This document shows positions 24,391 to 34,705 of a DNA stretch of 64,000 nt, piece by piece. Position numbers and translations under genes: made by a program. This DNA comes from Thermomicrobiales bacterium (GTDB lineage Bacteria > Chloroflexota > Chloroflexia > Thermomicrobiales > UBA6265). The stretch is from NCBI GenBank assembly GCA_023957115.1, contig JAMLHN010000003.1, positions 126,927 through 190,926 on the forward strand, read 5' to 3'. Numbering within the stretch: the stretch's first letter is position 1; each line of letters opens with the position of its first letter. The notes below the pieces were generated by a model. That model was not told the origin of the DNA, made no database searches, and worked only from the letters and a program-made list of their open reading frames with translations.

Positions 24391-25218
24391 ATGAAGCCCT
24401 TCCGATCGATGGTGCGTCCCTCCGAATCGCGGGATCGCGCCAGCGCGATTGCGTTCGCATTTCACAGGAGCGAGCTGCTCGTTCTTCGGAATGGGGAGCA
24501 TCTCGAGCTCCCATCGTACGAGCAGCTCACCCAGCTGCACCTCGATCTGGGTCTGGAAACCTATCTGGGTGATCTCGACGGTTCGGATCTCATTGCCTGG
24601 GAGCTGAGTGAACGTGCCGAGGAGTTTCCGGAGGGATGGGAGCTTGCCGGGCTGCGCGCGGTCTACGGCGCGGTCGACGATCAACTCTTTGCGCTTGCCG
24701 GACGCGCGGTGCAGCTCCTCGACTGGCGCAGGAACCATCGGTACTGCGGCCGGTGCGGTTCGCCGGCCGATCTGGTCGACGGCGACCGGGCAACCCGCTG
24801 CGCCAATTGCGGCCTTTTCAACTATCCGCGGTTGTCTCCCGCGGTGATCATGACCGTTGAGCGGGAAGGCGCCTGTCTGCTGGCGCACGGCGTCAACTTT
24901 GCGGACGGGGTCTATAGCTGTGTGGCGGGATTCGTCGAGCCTGGCGAGTCGCTCGAAGAGGCGGTTGCGCGCGAGGTGCGGGAGGAAACCGGGATCGAAG
25001 TGACAGATGTCCGGTACTTCGGGAGCCAGCCATGGCCGTTCCCGAACTCACTGATGATCGGGTTCAACGCTCAGTACGCCGGGGGTGACATCGTGCTCGA
25101 GGATGCCGAGATCGGCGACGCCAAATGGTTCACCCCCGACGACATGCCGATCCTCCCCGGCAAGATCAGCATCGCGCGGAGGTTGATCGACGATTGGATC
25201 GAGAGGTCGGGGAGTTAG
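24391..25218 (+). CDS. nudC: NAD(+) diphosphatase / NAD-RNA decapping enzyme
   Basis: This 275-residue enzyme hydrolyses NADH and removes NAD caps from RNA. It has an N-terminal NudC domain, a zinc ribbon (CGRCG and CANCG near 117-136), the Nudix box GFVEPGESLEEAVAREVREETG, and the NudC-defining SQPWPFPNSLM. All catalytic glutamates are present. The stop codon TAG lies inside a GGAGTTA heptad array, and the inverse array lies at the end of the convergent membrane-protein gene. Confidence 0.93.
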   Translation: MKPFRSMVRPSESRDRASAIAFAFHRSELLVLRNGEHLELPSYEQLTQLHLDLGLETYLGDLDGSDLIAWELSERAEEFPEGWELAGLRAVYGAVDDQLFALAGRAVQLLDWRRNHRYCGRCGSPADLVDGDRATRCANCGLFNYPRLSPAVIMTVEREGACLLAHGVNFADGVYSCVAGFVEPGESLEEAVAREVREETGIEVTDVRYFGSQPWPFPNSLMIGFNAQYAGGDIVLEDAEIGDAKWFTPDDMPILPGKISIARRLIDDWIERSGS

Positions 25219-25350
25219 GAGTTAGGAGATTAGTCCTGGGCCCAGCGAGTCTGCGTTTACGCCGATACCATCAAGTCCCTCTCGAGCGTTCACGATCCAG
25301 GAGCCAGCAATTCGTTCCTAACTCCTAAATCCCAACTCCTAACTCCTCAA
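25211..25350. repeat. Inverted heptad arrays between convergent genes
   Basis: GGAGTTA GGAGTTA plus a degenerate copy (25211-25231) overlaps the nudC stop. TCCTAAC TCCTAAA TCCCAAC TCCTAAC TCCTCAA (25316-25350) overlaps the stop of the minus-strand gene (25347-25349). The two arrays are mutual reverse complements and can form a stem with an 84-nt loop. Confidence 0.75.
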
Positions 25351-26501
25351 ACAACCCAGAATCCCCGGCTGAACAAGATCGTCAAGGTGGCGAGCAGGAT
25401 CGCGAGCACGGTGAAGAGCGCGTCCCGAGCCCATCCGGACCATCGTGGTGAGGCGACCACGGCGCCGAGCACGAGGTAGACCCCGATCGCCGGAAGGAGA
25501 TACCGGCCGAGTGACACCCAGGTGACGACGACGTGGGCGACGACGGTGACGACCGTGAACATTGCGATGGTGGGGGGAAGCCGCTTCCAGACGAGCGGGA
25601 GCAATGCCAGGAAGACGATGGCGATTGCCAGATTCAGGACGATGACCAGATTCCTCGGATCTCCGGCAAGGGTCTCGCGAGGATGACGGAAGAAGAGCTC
25701 GGCGTAAAAACGCACATGTTCGTTCCAGCCGCCCCAGTGCTGCTGCGCGGTGAAGTAGGCGAACGGGTCTTCGTGCCAGATTGTCGTAAAGATCGAATAT
25801 CCGACGAATCCGGCCAATGGCAGGAGCCCCGTTGCAAGCAATCGCCAGCCGCGAATGCCGTCCTTCCATGCCCCCCAAAAGAGCGCTGGCACGAGTGCCA
25901 GACCCGCCAGGCGGGTAAGCGACGCCAGCGCCCCAACGGCCCCGGCGCCCAGCCATTTTCCGTCCATGGCGAGCAGCATCGTCGTAAGGATGATGACCAG
26001 GAAAAGCGATTCGGAATAGGCGGCATTCAGGAAGAAGGAGTAGGGCATCAGGCAGAGGAGCATGACGGGATAGACGGCCGTGTGGCCGGAGAGGACCCGG
26101 CTCGAGAGCTTGGCGAGTAGCGCAATGGCAACGATGAAGCAGAGGTTGGCAACGACAAGCCCTGCGACCGCGTAGGCGCCGTCCGTGGCATCCCAGCCGC
26201 TGAGCCACACCAACCCCCGCATGAGCATCGAATAGAGCGGGAGGAACCCCAGCCCATCACCGTCGCTCGGATTGGCGGTCGAGTAGCCGTATCGCGCCAG
26301 CGCGACATAATGTGCCGAGTCCCAGCGAGCCCAGCCGTCCAATGCCGGGTGGTTGGGTAGGAACGAATCGGGAAGCTGGGCCGGGTAGAAATCGAGCCGG
26401 GGAAGCGCCCGACCGGTGATCCAAACCGCCAACGCCAACGCCAATCGCGTCACGATCGCAAAAAGCAGCGCCGGCGCGACCGGACCCGAAAGGCGTCTCA
26501 C
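25347..26501 (-). CDS. Polyprenol-dependent mannosyltransferase-like membrane protein (PIG-V/GT-C)
   Basis: This 384-residue polytopic protein has about ten predicted helices. The first extracytoplasmic loop contains GWARWDSAHYVALARYGY, the WDS-HY motif shared by PIG-V-type GT-C mannosyltransferases and bacterial relatives, followed by FLPLYSMLMRGLVW. A second motif is NAAYSESLFL. It would use a lipid-linked sugar donor on the outer face. The acceptor is unknown. It begins on the minus strand downstream of the M1 peptidase gene, 231 bp away across a ten-copy heptad array. Confidence 0.82.
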   Translation of the reverse strand: MRRLSGPVAPALLFAIVTRLALALAVWITGRALPRLDFYPAQLPDSFLPNHPALDGWARWDSAHYVALARYGYSTANPSDGDGLGFLPLYSMLMRGLVWLSGWDATDGAYAVAGLVVANLCFIVAIALLAKLSSRVLSGHTAVYPVMLLCLMPYSFFLNAAYSESLFLVIILTTMLLAMDGKWLGAGAVGALASLTRLAGLALVPALFWGAWKDGIRGWRLLATGLLPLAGFVGYSIFTTIWHEDPFAYFTAQQHWGGWNEHVRFYAELFFRHPRETLAGDPRNLVIVLNLAIAIVFLALLPLVWKRLPPTIAMFTVVTVVAHVVVTWVSLGRYLLPAIGVYLVLGAVVASPRWSGWARDALFTVLAILLATLTILFSRGFWVV

Positions 26502-26656
26502 AGGCTACCTGACCCCTGCCCAGGCCGCCAGGTCGGTACGGCCACGGCGATCCGGCAACGGACATTCGACCTCGACACGAGAGAGATTCTTCGCGTTGTT
26601 CAGAATGACAGCTCCCCGTCAACTGCCTCCAGCCGCCAACCCCGAGCCTAGAATCG

Positions 26657-26726
26657 CTCAGGACTCAGGACTCAGGACTCAGGACTCAGGACTCAGGACT
26701 CAGGACTCAGGACTCAGGACTCAGGA
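26657..26726. repeat. Perfect heptad array, ten CTCAGGA units
   Basis: Ten identical copies of CTCAGGA end 6 bp from the stop codon (26733-26735) of the minus-strand M1 peptidase gene. Read in that gene's sense the unit is TCCTGAG. It lies in a 231-bp spacer (26502-26732) that otherwise shows nothing recognisable. Confidence 0.95.
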
Positions 26727-26732
26727 CTCCGT

Positions 26733-28301
26733 TCAGCCATTGATCTCCAGTAGATCCTCGGGCGTGAAGTCCAGCAGGCCTTCGGTACGCTCGAACCAAT
26801 GCGCCCAAAGCTCGCTGAGATCCTGCCCGGAGGCGTTTTCGAGCGCGGCGCGAAGATCTTCCGGTTGCGCGATACCGAATCGATGCATGGCGTAATAGTC
26901 GCGCAATCCCTGGAAGAATGCGTCCTGGCCGATTGCGTCGCGAATGGCCAGCACACCGAGCGCACCCTTAGCGTAGACCGTCCGGCCGTATGGGCCGTTG
27001 GTCAGAAAATCGGCGCTGGGCTGATCGACCACCATGTCCCCCAGATTGCCGAAGAGCATGGTCAGGAACGGGCGTTTCAGGTAGTTGACGACCCAGGTGT
27101 TCGCGGCATCGGGACCGGAGACCTGCTCTTTGTAGATGATGGAGCTCGCATTCGCCATTGCTTCGTCGGTAAAGGCGTGGAGATATTGGTTGTTGCCAAC
27201 CACTCCGTACCACCACTGATGCGCGACCTCATGGACGACCGTGAATTCCAGATACGAGCTCGACGGGTCGTAGTGCGACGCGCCGATGTACATGAGTCCG
27301 GGGAATTCGACCCCCGCTGCCTCAGCGCCCAGCCGGGTCTGGATGAGATCCATCTCCGTGTAGGGATAGGGTCCAAACGCGTCGGAGTAGACGTCGAACG
27401 AATCGACCCCGTACTGCAGAACCAGCGCGCCGACCTCTTCGTATCCACTGAAGTACCAGGATCGGACGGTCGTTTCGCCGACCTGCTGCTCCACAACCTG
27501 CAGGTCGGTGCCGCCAGACATGACGAAGTCCCGGGCCGGACCGGCAACCCAGCGGTGTGTGGTCAGCGGGCCGAGAACGTCCTCGTCCACGCGCGTGCCA
27601 GTGGTCACCATCGTGATATTGGACGGCATCGTGAGCGTGATATCGAACATGGCGACGTTGGAAAAGACCGGATCGCCGACCGTGGCGGGCCGCTCGAGCA
27701 GCCACCCGTTCGCCGGATCCCAGCCGGCGAGCAGCGGCATCCACTGGGCGAGATTGTAGGAGGAGCTATCGGTGAAATAGCCGAACATCCCATAGCTCGT
27801 CACCGGATCGACCGGAATCGTGGTCAGAAAATCGAGCGTGACCGTCGCGCGGTCTCCGGGCTGCAACGGGGTTGGAAGGGCAAGGGTCGCCAGCGAGGTG
27901 TCGGAACCGATGACCGGCTCGACCGGCTGACCGTCGATCGTGACGTTGCTCACGGACATCGAACCGCCGCCGTAGTCTGTGAAGTTGGGATACAGCCGCA
28001 GGAAGAGCTCAGTCTGCTCGGCGTCCGTGAAATTGATGTAGGCCAGTGACAGGGAGCCTTCGATCCGGGCAGGAGCTTCGGAACCCGGAACGAGATTCCC
28101 GGTAACGGTCACAATGGGCAGTTGCCTATCGGTTTCCGCCCGAATCTGCTGGACAAGCGACGGGACCACGTCCGCGTAGAGATCGTCCCCGGTTGGCGTT
28201 GCGGCCGGTGATTGGGCGAACAGGGAGATGGGAAGCAGCATGCTCGCAATGAGCATCGCTGCCAGAGCGGTCAGCGGACGATAAAGTAGTCTCGAAATCA
28301 T
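26733..28301 (-). CDS. Exported M1 family zinc aminopeptidase
   Basis: This 522-residue protein has an N-terminal signal sequence (LTALAAMLIASMLLPISLFAQ), a beta-rich M1 N-terminal domain, then the gluzincin site HEVAHQWW near residue 355 with the third zinc ligand Glu 19 residues on (FTDEAMAN). A short GVEFPGLMYIG segment takes the place of the GxMEN substrate motif. The C-terminal ERAP1-like helical domain is absent, as in compact bacterial M1 proteins. It is divergent from the JAMM protease gene over 35 bp. Confidence 0.9.
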   Translation of the reverse strand: MISRLLYRPLTALAAMLIASMLLPISLFAQSPAATPTGDDLYADVVPSLVQQIRAETDRQLPIVTVTGNLVPGSEAPARIEGSLSLAYINFTDAEQTELFLRLYPNFTDYGGGSMSVSNVTIDGQPVEPVIGSDTSLATLALPTPLQPGDRATVTLDFLTTIPVDPVTSYGMFGYFTDSSSYNLAQWMPLLAGWDPANGWLLERPATVGDPVFSNVAMFDITLTMPSNITMVTTGTRVDEDVLGPLTTHRWVAGPARDFVMSGGTDLQVVEQQVGETTVRSWYFSGYEEVGALVLQYGVDSFDVYSDAFGPYPYTEMDLIQTRLGAEAAGVEFPGLMYIGASHYDPSSSYLEFTVVHEVAHQWWYGVVGNNQYLHAFTDEAMANASSIIYKEQVSGPDAANTWVVNYLKRPFLTMLFGNLGDMVVDQPSADFLTNGPYGRTVYAKGALGVLAIRDAIGQDAFFQGLRDYYAMHRFGIAQPEDLRAALENASGQDLSELWAHWFERTEGLLDFTPEDLLEING

Positions 28302-28336
28302 AGCGGCGCTCGTTCGCTCCTGGGGCTATCTTCGCG

Positions 28337-29203
28337 ATGCAGCACGATCAGGATCAGCCGTTGGATCCGGCCACAACTGTAGAGCATTCACCCGCGGATT
28401 TGGACTCTGTGCCATGCCTGGTGTTGAGCCGCGTGCTCCGGGAGCAAATCATCGATCACCTGCGCGCCGGTCTACCCAATGAAGGATGCGGGCTGTTGGC
28501 CGGAGTTGTCGAGGGCGATCGGGAACGCGCCGTTCACTTCTTTGCCGGTACCAATATCGACCGCTCTCCGGTGCGGTACACCATGGACCCGGGCGAGGTG
28601 ATCGATGCGATGAAGCGGATGCGGGACGAGGATTGGCGTTTGGCCGCCATCGTGCACAGTCACCCCCGAACGCGTCCGACGCCGTCGCGGACCGATCTGG
28701 CCGAGGCGTACTACCCCGACGCGCGGCTGTTGATCGTCTCGTTTGCCGATTCTCAGCCAGAGATTCGATGCTGGTCGATTCTGGTTGACCAACGGTCACG
28801 GCGATTTCAGGAGGAGGCTCTGGAGTCAAGTGATTGTCTCAGAAGCCCCTGGACCAGAATGTTTGCAGGCATACACCGCATGATTCGTCCAGGAGGTATG
28901 TTCGATTCCACAACGTTGCGATGCGCAGGCCTAGCTCTTCTTGTTGTCGCTTTCGCTCGACGGTTTGGTCAATGCGGCCCATTCGGTGCGTTACGTGCCC
29001 AGCATTGTTGCGGCGCTGGCCGACGAGGATTGGACACGCTTAGAAGTGGAGCTGGTTGGCGCTCCTTGCCGGGAATGGGGGTGTCGGGAACCGTTCGATC
29101 TGTACTGAGCCGCGGAGGGACAACATCCGGGCCACAATACACCGAAGCGGTTTTACCAGCAGAACTGGGTGGGGATACGGGCTCCCGTAGCGACGGCGCT
29201 TAA
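28337..29203 (+). CDS. JAMM/Mec-type M67 metallopeptidase with anomalous C-terminal extension
   Basis: Residues 28-155 form a complete Mec/JAB domain: Glu49 in LPNEGCGLL, zinc ligands His107 and His109 in IVHSHP, Ser117, and Asp120 in PSRTD. The normal family length is about 130-160. After residue 160 the frame runs on for 128 residues rich in Gly, Arg, Cys and Ser with no domain character. The true end was probably near 28815 and has been lost by a frameshift or stop loss. A decayed copy of codons 131-160 lies at 29289. Mec proteins remove sulfur-carrier tails or ubiquitin-like proteins; no such partner is adjacent. Confidence 0.75.
   Translation: MQHDQDQPLDPATTVEHSPADLDSVPCLVLSRVLREQIIDHLRAGLPNEGCGLLAGVVEGDRERAVHFFAGTNIDRSPVRYTMDPGEVIDAMKRMRDEDWRLAAIVHSHPRTRPTPSRTDLAEAYYPDARLLIVSFADSQPEIRCWSILVDQRSRRFQEEALESSDCLRSPWTRMFAGIHRMIRPGGMFDSTTLRCAGLALLVVAFARRFGQCGPFGALRAQHCCGAGRRGLDTLRSGAGWRSLPGMGVSGTVRSVLSRGGTTSGPQYTEAVLPAELGGDTGSRSDGA
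28935..29108 (+). pseudogene. Possible C-terminal fragment of a lost gene
   Basis: In a frame different from the JAMM gene, an open stretch after TAG at 28932 reads LDGLVNAAHSVRYVPSIVAA and then LADEDWTRLEVELVGAPC, ending EPFDLY at TGA 29106. It looks more protein-like than the overlapping tail of the JAMM frame, but has no clear start. I take it as a remnant. The stretch 28850-29525 otherwise holds only this and the duplicated fragment. Confidence 0.3.
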
Positions 29204-29288
29204 TTCTGAAGAAGCTGGCCCGGGCGTTGGCAACACGACCCACGGCGTGAGCCCCAGCAACGCTTGCCGCCGAGCGACCCAACTCCCA

Positions 29289-29376
29289 CTGTTGATCGTC
29301 TCGTTTGCCGACGTCGAGCCGGAGTTCGGATGCTGAGCGATTGTAGGTGACCTGGAGTCACGGCGATTTCCAGTGG
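29289..29376 (+). pseudogene. Decayed duplicate of the JAMM gene 3' segment
   Basis: The first 23 bases (CTGTTGATCGTCTCGTTTGC and the next three) are identical to 28727-28749, and similarity continues to the shared CACGGCGATTTC near the end (28797-28809). In frame it reads LLIVSFADVEPEFGC and then a stop. It lacks the catalytic part, so it is a pseudogene fragment from a partial duplication or a lost paralog. Confidence 0.75.
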
Positions 29377-29525
29377 CGCCATTGGATTTGGCGGAATGAT
29401 GAAGAAATTCCTGCTCCGAATCGATCCTGTATTCTTGATTGACGACAATCGTCAGGTTGCGGGCCGTCTTCGGGCGGTGCCGGGCTGGCAATCGTTGGCG
29501 GTCATGTCGACAGCTCAGGGAGCGA

Positions 29526-30002
29526 ATGGAACCAACCCAACGGTCGCGTGAGGAGATTCTGGAAGAGCTTGCCGCCTTTCCAGATGAACTGCGACGGCTT
29601 CTCTTCTCCGCGCACGATGACGACGCACTCTACCGCCCCGGCAGTGACGGCGGTTGGGGTATCGTCGAAATCCTTCCACATCTCCGTGACTGGGAGGAGA
29701 TCTTCTTCGAGCGGGCGCAATGCATCGTGTCGGAAGACGATCCCGAAATCCCCGGATACGACGATGCGCTTTGGCCGATCGAGCGAGACTACTCCGGGCA
29801 GGATCCACGGATCGTTTTCGACGAGTTTGCCCAGATCCGGAAGAACCATGTGGAATTCTTGTACACCCTTCCCGCGGAGGCATGGGACCGGACCGGGCAA
29901 CATAGTCTGTACGGCCGGATAACGCTGACATGGCTGGAGGATCATGTGTGCGATCATGACTCCGAGCACCTCGACCAAGCGCGCGAGGTTCTTGCGGGAT
30001 AA
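29526..30002 (+). CDS. DinB family protein
   Basis: This 158-residue four-helix-bundle protein begins REEILEELAAFPDELRRLLFSA. It has GGWGIVEILPHLRDWEEIFFERA, which supplies the first His-type metal ligand in the DinB pattern, and ends WLEDHVCDHDSEHLDQAREV with the H-x3-D/H-x2-H ligands. ATG 29526 follows AGGGAG. DinB-fold proteins include mycothiol/bacillithiol-dependent transferases, but the substrate here is unknown. A second DinB-like gene follows on the same strand. Confidence 0.85.
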   Translation: MEPTQRSREEILEELAAFPDELRRLLFSAHDDDALYRPGSDGGWGIVEILPHLRDWEEIFFERAQCIVSEDDPEIPGYDDALWPIERDYSGQDPRIVFDEFAQIRKNHVEFLYTLPAEAWDRTGQHSLYGRITLTWLEDHVCDHDSEHLDQAREVLAG

Positions 30003-30053
30003 TTGACGTGGTCCGGGATTGGCCCGGGCGACACGAGTGGAGAAGCGCGACGA

Positions 30054-30683
30054 ATGTCAGCCGATCACGCAGCGTATCCGGCAACGGAGCGGAACCGATT
30101 CACCGCGGTCGATCTCGCCGTGGCCGACCTGGATAACGATTCGCTCATCATTCGCCTGCAGATGACCGTCAATCATCTCTCGCGGTGGCTGACGCCGATC
30201 ACCAACCAATCGTTGCTGTTGCGCAGCGCCCGGCGAGGTGAAGCCTCGGTCATGGAGCTGCTGCAGGAGCTGCGCGATACCGAAGCGGTCGCATTCGCGC
30301 GCATGAACGCGATTGCGAACAGTATCAATCCCGACCTCGACAAGTTGCCCGATCCTCGATACTTCGCCGAGAAAGATCGCCCCGGATTCGACCGGTCACC
30401 GATGTCGGTGCTGGCCCAATTCCGTCGCCTGCGGCAGAGCACCTGCGCGCTGCTGCGCAGTTTGCCGGATACGGCCTGGCTCCGAGTCGGCACGAGCCGC
30501 GTCGAGCATGACTGGCAGATTCGGACGATTGCGGAGTTCCTTGCGGAAAATGACACCCGCGTCCTTCACCTCATGGACGTCACGCTGCACAATACCGGGG
30601 TTCGTCAGAATATCAACGAGGTTTCGGGCGCTCATTTGACCGAGTTGATGCAGATGTATCCGGTGCGCCAGCGCGTACGCTAG
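30054..30683 (+). CDS. DinB superfamily-like protein
   Basis: This 209-residue protein is read from ATG 30054 (MSADHAAYPATERNRF); an upstream ATG at 30003 is possible but less well placed. The helical pattern with SVMELLQELRDTEAVAFARMNAIAN and DWQIRTIAEFLAENDTRVLHLMDV resembles DinB-like bundles, but the metal-binding histidines are not all evident. It is downstream of a clearer DinB gene. It could be a catalytically inactive paralog. Confidence 0.65.
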   Translation: MSADHAAYPATERNRFTAVDLAVADLDNDSLIIRLQMTVNHLSRWLTPITNQSLLLRSARRGEASVMELLQELRDTEAVAFARMNAIANSINPDLDKLPDPRYFAEKDRPGFDRSPMSVLAQFRRLRQSTCALLRSLPDTAWLRVGTSRVEHDWQIRTIAEFLAENDTRVLHLMDVTLHNTGVRQNINEVSGAHLTELMQMYPVRQRVR

Positions 30684-30697
30684 TCGAGCGGAAGCGA

Positions 30698-31108
30698 GTG
30701 AGTCTGTCATATCGGGAAACCGCAATCGCCGAGATTCTGGCCCGTGAATTCTTCGCGGCTATCGACGCGCGCGACCCGAAGCGACTCCTGGCCACCCTGG
30801 CCGACCACGCCACCTTCCGGGCCCTTCCCCATTCGGCTCCAATTCGCCCCGCAGATGAAATCGTTTCCTATTTCGGAACCGTGGTTTCGTCGTATCCGGA
30901 AGCCCATTGGGAAGTGAGCGACATCATTGCCACGACCGACCGGGCCGCCGTGCAATTCGTCTTTCGCGAATTCTCCGAACGCCTTGGCCGGGAAATGCTC
31001 TCCGAGCAGGTGGCCATCTTTCGGGTCGTCAATGGCAAGATAATCAGCGTCGTCGGGTATTACGACACGACTGAGTTTCGCCGTTTGTTCTGGGATGAAG
31101 CGGTTTAG
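30698..31108 (+). CDS. SnoaL-like (NTF2 fold) protein
   Basis: The 136-residue protein starts at GTG 30698. The cone-shaped NTF2 fold is suggested by ILAREFFAAIDARDPKRLLATLADHATF, IRPADEIVSYFGTVVSSYPEAHWEVSDII and the closing strands EQVAIFRVVNGKIISVVGYYDTTEF. Such proteins are cyclases, isomerases or small-ligand binders; nothing fixes a role here. It ends a run of three co-directional small genes. The 221 bp after it (31109-31329) show nothing recognisable. Confidence 0.8.
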   Translation: MSLSYRETAIAEILAREFFAAIDARDPKRLLATLADHATFRALPHSAPIRPADEIVSYFGTVVSSYPEAHWEVSDIIATTDRAAVQFVFREFSERLGREMLSEQVAIFRVVNGKIISVVGYYDTTEFRRLFWDEAV

Positions 31109-31329
31109 GCTCGGTGCGGGCTGCTTGCTCGCCGATCCAGCCAGCCGCCGCGATCTCCGGCAATTCCAGGCTGACCTCATTCTCTTGAAGCGCGTCGATT
31201 CCCAAAACCTTCCTCACCCCCCACCTAGCTGATCCACATCCAGCATCGTTGGGATCGCCAGCCAGATACGGCTTGGCGATGTTGGGTACGCGTCGCCCAG
31301 CCGCGGCACGTGCCGGGTAGGAATGGATC

Positions 31330-33279
31330 GTGGACGAACCTTCACGAACGGGAGAATCACCGTCCGGAGCATCCGGTCGGTCTGCGGGGCGGTTCCCCAA
31401 TCTCAGACGTCCGAATCTCGAGGCAATCGCAGGCTTCGAAAGCTCTCGCTTCCTGGGGAAATGGCTGCTCATTGGCGGATTGATCGGCATCGTTGCCGGA
31501 CTTGGCGCGGTGCTGTTCACGGAAGCGATCGGGCTGGCATCGCATCTCTTCCTCGAGGGTATGGTGGATTACGTTCCACCGATGCCCATCGGAGAGGGCG
31601 ACGTCATCCTTCGGCCAATGGGTCGTCCCTGGTTGCTGCCGTTTGTGACGGCCCTGGGTGGACTCATTTCGGGCATCATCGTATTCAAGTTTGCGCCCTC
31701 GGCCGAGGGGCATGGAACCGACGCGGCAATCGACGCCATTCTCTATCACGATGGACGGATGTCTCCCAGAGTTCCCCCGGTCAAGCTCGTGGCGTCGGCC
31801 ATAACGATCGGAAGCGGCGGGTCCGCCGGTCGTGAAGGACCGGCAGCCCAGATCTCGGCCGGCTTCGCCTCGCTGCTTTCGGACCGCCTGAATCTTTCGG
31901 CTGGCGACCGGCGTATCGCATCCAGCGCGGGGCTGGGGGCCGGGATCGGGGCGATTTTTCGGGCGCCGCTCGGCGGATCGCTCATGTCTGCCGAAATTCT
32001 CTATCTCCACGATCTCGAAGTCGAAGCACTCATTCCGGCGTTGATTGCCTCGATTGTGGGCTACAGCGTCTACGGCGCCATCGAGGGATTCGAGCCCATC
32101 TTCGGACAACAATCGGAGATCGCCTTCACGGATCCGACCACACTGGTGTATTACGCGATTCTCGGGGTCTTCTGCGGGCTGATGGGCATGCTCTATGCGA
32201 AGTGCTTCTATGGCACCACGGGGCTGTTCCACAAGCTGCGGGTTCCCCTCTGGATCAAACCTGCCATCGGGGGATTCCTGGTTGGATTGCTTGGGTTGTT
32301 GATCAAGGGATCGCTGAGCACCGGGTATGGCTGGATTCAGATCAGCATGACCGAGGAACTGCTTGCGCTCCCGCTCTGGGTCGTGCTGGCGTTGCCGTTC
32401 GCGAAGATCGTCGCCACGTCGTTCACGGTCGGATCTGGCGGATCGGGCGGTATCTTCGGGCCGGGCATGGTCGTTGGTGGCATGCTCGGGGCGACGTTCT
32501 GGCGAGTGGGGCACGAGCTGTTGCCCAATATGCCGTCCAGTCCTGCGCCCTTCGTGATCGTGGGCATGATGGCACTCTTCGGGAGCATCGCGCACGCTCC
32601 GTTTGGCATGATGCTGATGGTTGCCGAAATGACGGGCAATCTCTCGCTGTTGGCCCCCGCCATGATCGCCATCGCCATCGCGACGCTCCTGGTTGGCGAC
32701 CGGACGATCTATACCTCCCAACTGCCAAATCGCGCGTCGGCGCCGGCGCACCGGCTTCGTTCGAGTTTTCCACTCCTGGCGGCACTCACCGTGGGGAATG
32801 CATTCAAGCGTGCGCAAGATCCGGCTGCCGAAGACGTGGAACCGCCGATTGCGGTCGGTGTCCGGGATCGATTGGATGACGCCATGCTGATGATGGCCGA
32901 TGCGGAGGTCAGTCAGGTTGCGGTAACCGACGACGGTGGAGTTGTCGGGACGTTGAGTTATCGGGATGCATTGCGCACCTACCGGTCGATGATCGACGCT
33001 GGACTTCGGAGAGTCGATCAACTTCCAGCGGCGTCGATGCTGATGGAATTCAAGGTCGGCGTGGGGTCCGCGGTCGACGGGAAGTCGTTGCGCGACGCCG
33101 GTTTCCCACCGGAGACGCTGGTCGTCTCGGTGGCCAACGGGAGCATGAGTACGGTGCCGGTTGCGGGAACCGTGTTGCGGGCAGGAAGCGTGTTGACGGT
33201 GCTTGGGTCGGCAAATCAGATGGAGTCGCTCAAGATATTGATCGAAGAACCGGCAGAGACCGCATTGCCCGAAGCATGA
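31330..33279 (+). CDS. ClC family chloride/proton exchanger with C-terminal regulatory domains
   Basis: This 649-residue protein starts at GTG 31330. The ClC core spans about 35-460 with the selectivity motifs GSGGSAGREGP (gating Glu present, near residue 168) and GSGGSGGIFGP. The Glu implies a chloride/proton antiporter or fluoride-type exchanger. A single CBS-like region lies near 510-560 (DRLDDAMLMMADAEVSQVAVTDDGGVVGTLSYRDAL). A TrkA-C/RCK-C-like domain lies near 575-640 (GKSLRDAGFPPETLVVSVANG). The RCK-type tail suggests ligand gating. Confidence 0.92.
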   Translation: MDEPSRTGESPSGASGRSAGRFPNLRRPNLEAIAGFESSRFLGKWLLIGGLIGIVAGLGAVLFTEAIGLASHLFLEGMVDYVPPMPIGEGDVILRPMGRPWLLPFVTALGGLISGIIVFKFAPSAEGHGTDAAIDAILYHDGRMSPRVPPVKLVASAITIGSGGSAGREGPAAQISAGFASLLSDRLNLSAGDRRIASSAGLGAGIGAIFRAPLGGSLMSAEILYLHDLEVEALIPALIASIVGYSVYGAIEGFEPIFGQQSEIAFTDPTTLVYYAILGVFCGLMGMLYAKCFYGTTGLFHKLRVPLWIKPAIGGFLVGLLGLLIKGSLSTGYGWIQISMTEELLALPLWVVLALPFAKIVATSFTVGSGGSGGIFGPGMVVGGMLGATFWRVGHELLPNMPSSPAPFVIVGMMALFGSIAHAPFGMMLMVAEMTGNLSLLAPAMIAIAIATLLVGDRTIYTSQLPNRASAPAHRLRSSFPLLAALTVGNAFKRAQDPAAEDVEPPIAVGVRDRLDDAMLMMADAEVSQVAVTDDGGVVGTLSYRDALRTYRSMIDAGLRRVDQLPAASMLMEFKVGVGSAVDGKSLRDAGFPPETLVVSVANGSMSTVPVAGTVLRAGSVLTVLGSANQMESLKILIEEPAETALPEA

Positions 33280-33320
33280 CGCGGTATCTGCCGGCGTTCC
33301 GCTGCAACGCGCGTGAGTCG

Positions 33321-34421
<1,101 letters not shown>

Positions 34422-34655
34422 GGGTGCTTTCTGGATTAGGCGAAAAGTTCCCGAAGTTCCCGTTCCGGTTTCCCAATCGCCGCGATTTTCTGGGCAAAGC
34501 TGTCCAAAAAGGCGAGAAAAATTCCCATACGGGAACTCGACATGAAAGTGTACCGGAGCTTGGACCTTGGAAGAGCTACCCATGTGAGCGGGTCAAGGCG
34601 TCTACCGGAGAAATTGGCGTACAGTTGGCACCTGAGCTTATGCAGTGCGGCACAT

Positions 34656-34690
34656 GCTGACTGCCGACTGCTGATGACTGATTGCCAATC
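34656..34690 (+). repeat. Degenerate heptad array upstream of yggX
   Basis: Five imperfect 7-bp units (GCTGACT GCCGACT GCTGATG ACTGATT GCCAATC) lie just before the Shine-Dalgarno of yggX. This is the only array in the window placed 5' of a gene. The divergent spacer is 34422-34705. Confidence 0.45.
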
Positions 34691-34705
34691 TCAAGGAGTT
34701 ACGAC

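Noticed and set aside
26416..26895. Open frame crossing the ten-copy heptad array with repeated TQDSGLR
   Set aside because: The peptide repeat is only the translation of the CTCAGGA array; the frame overlaps two real genes on the other strand.
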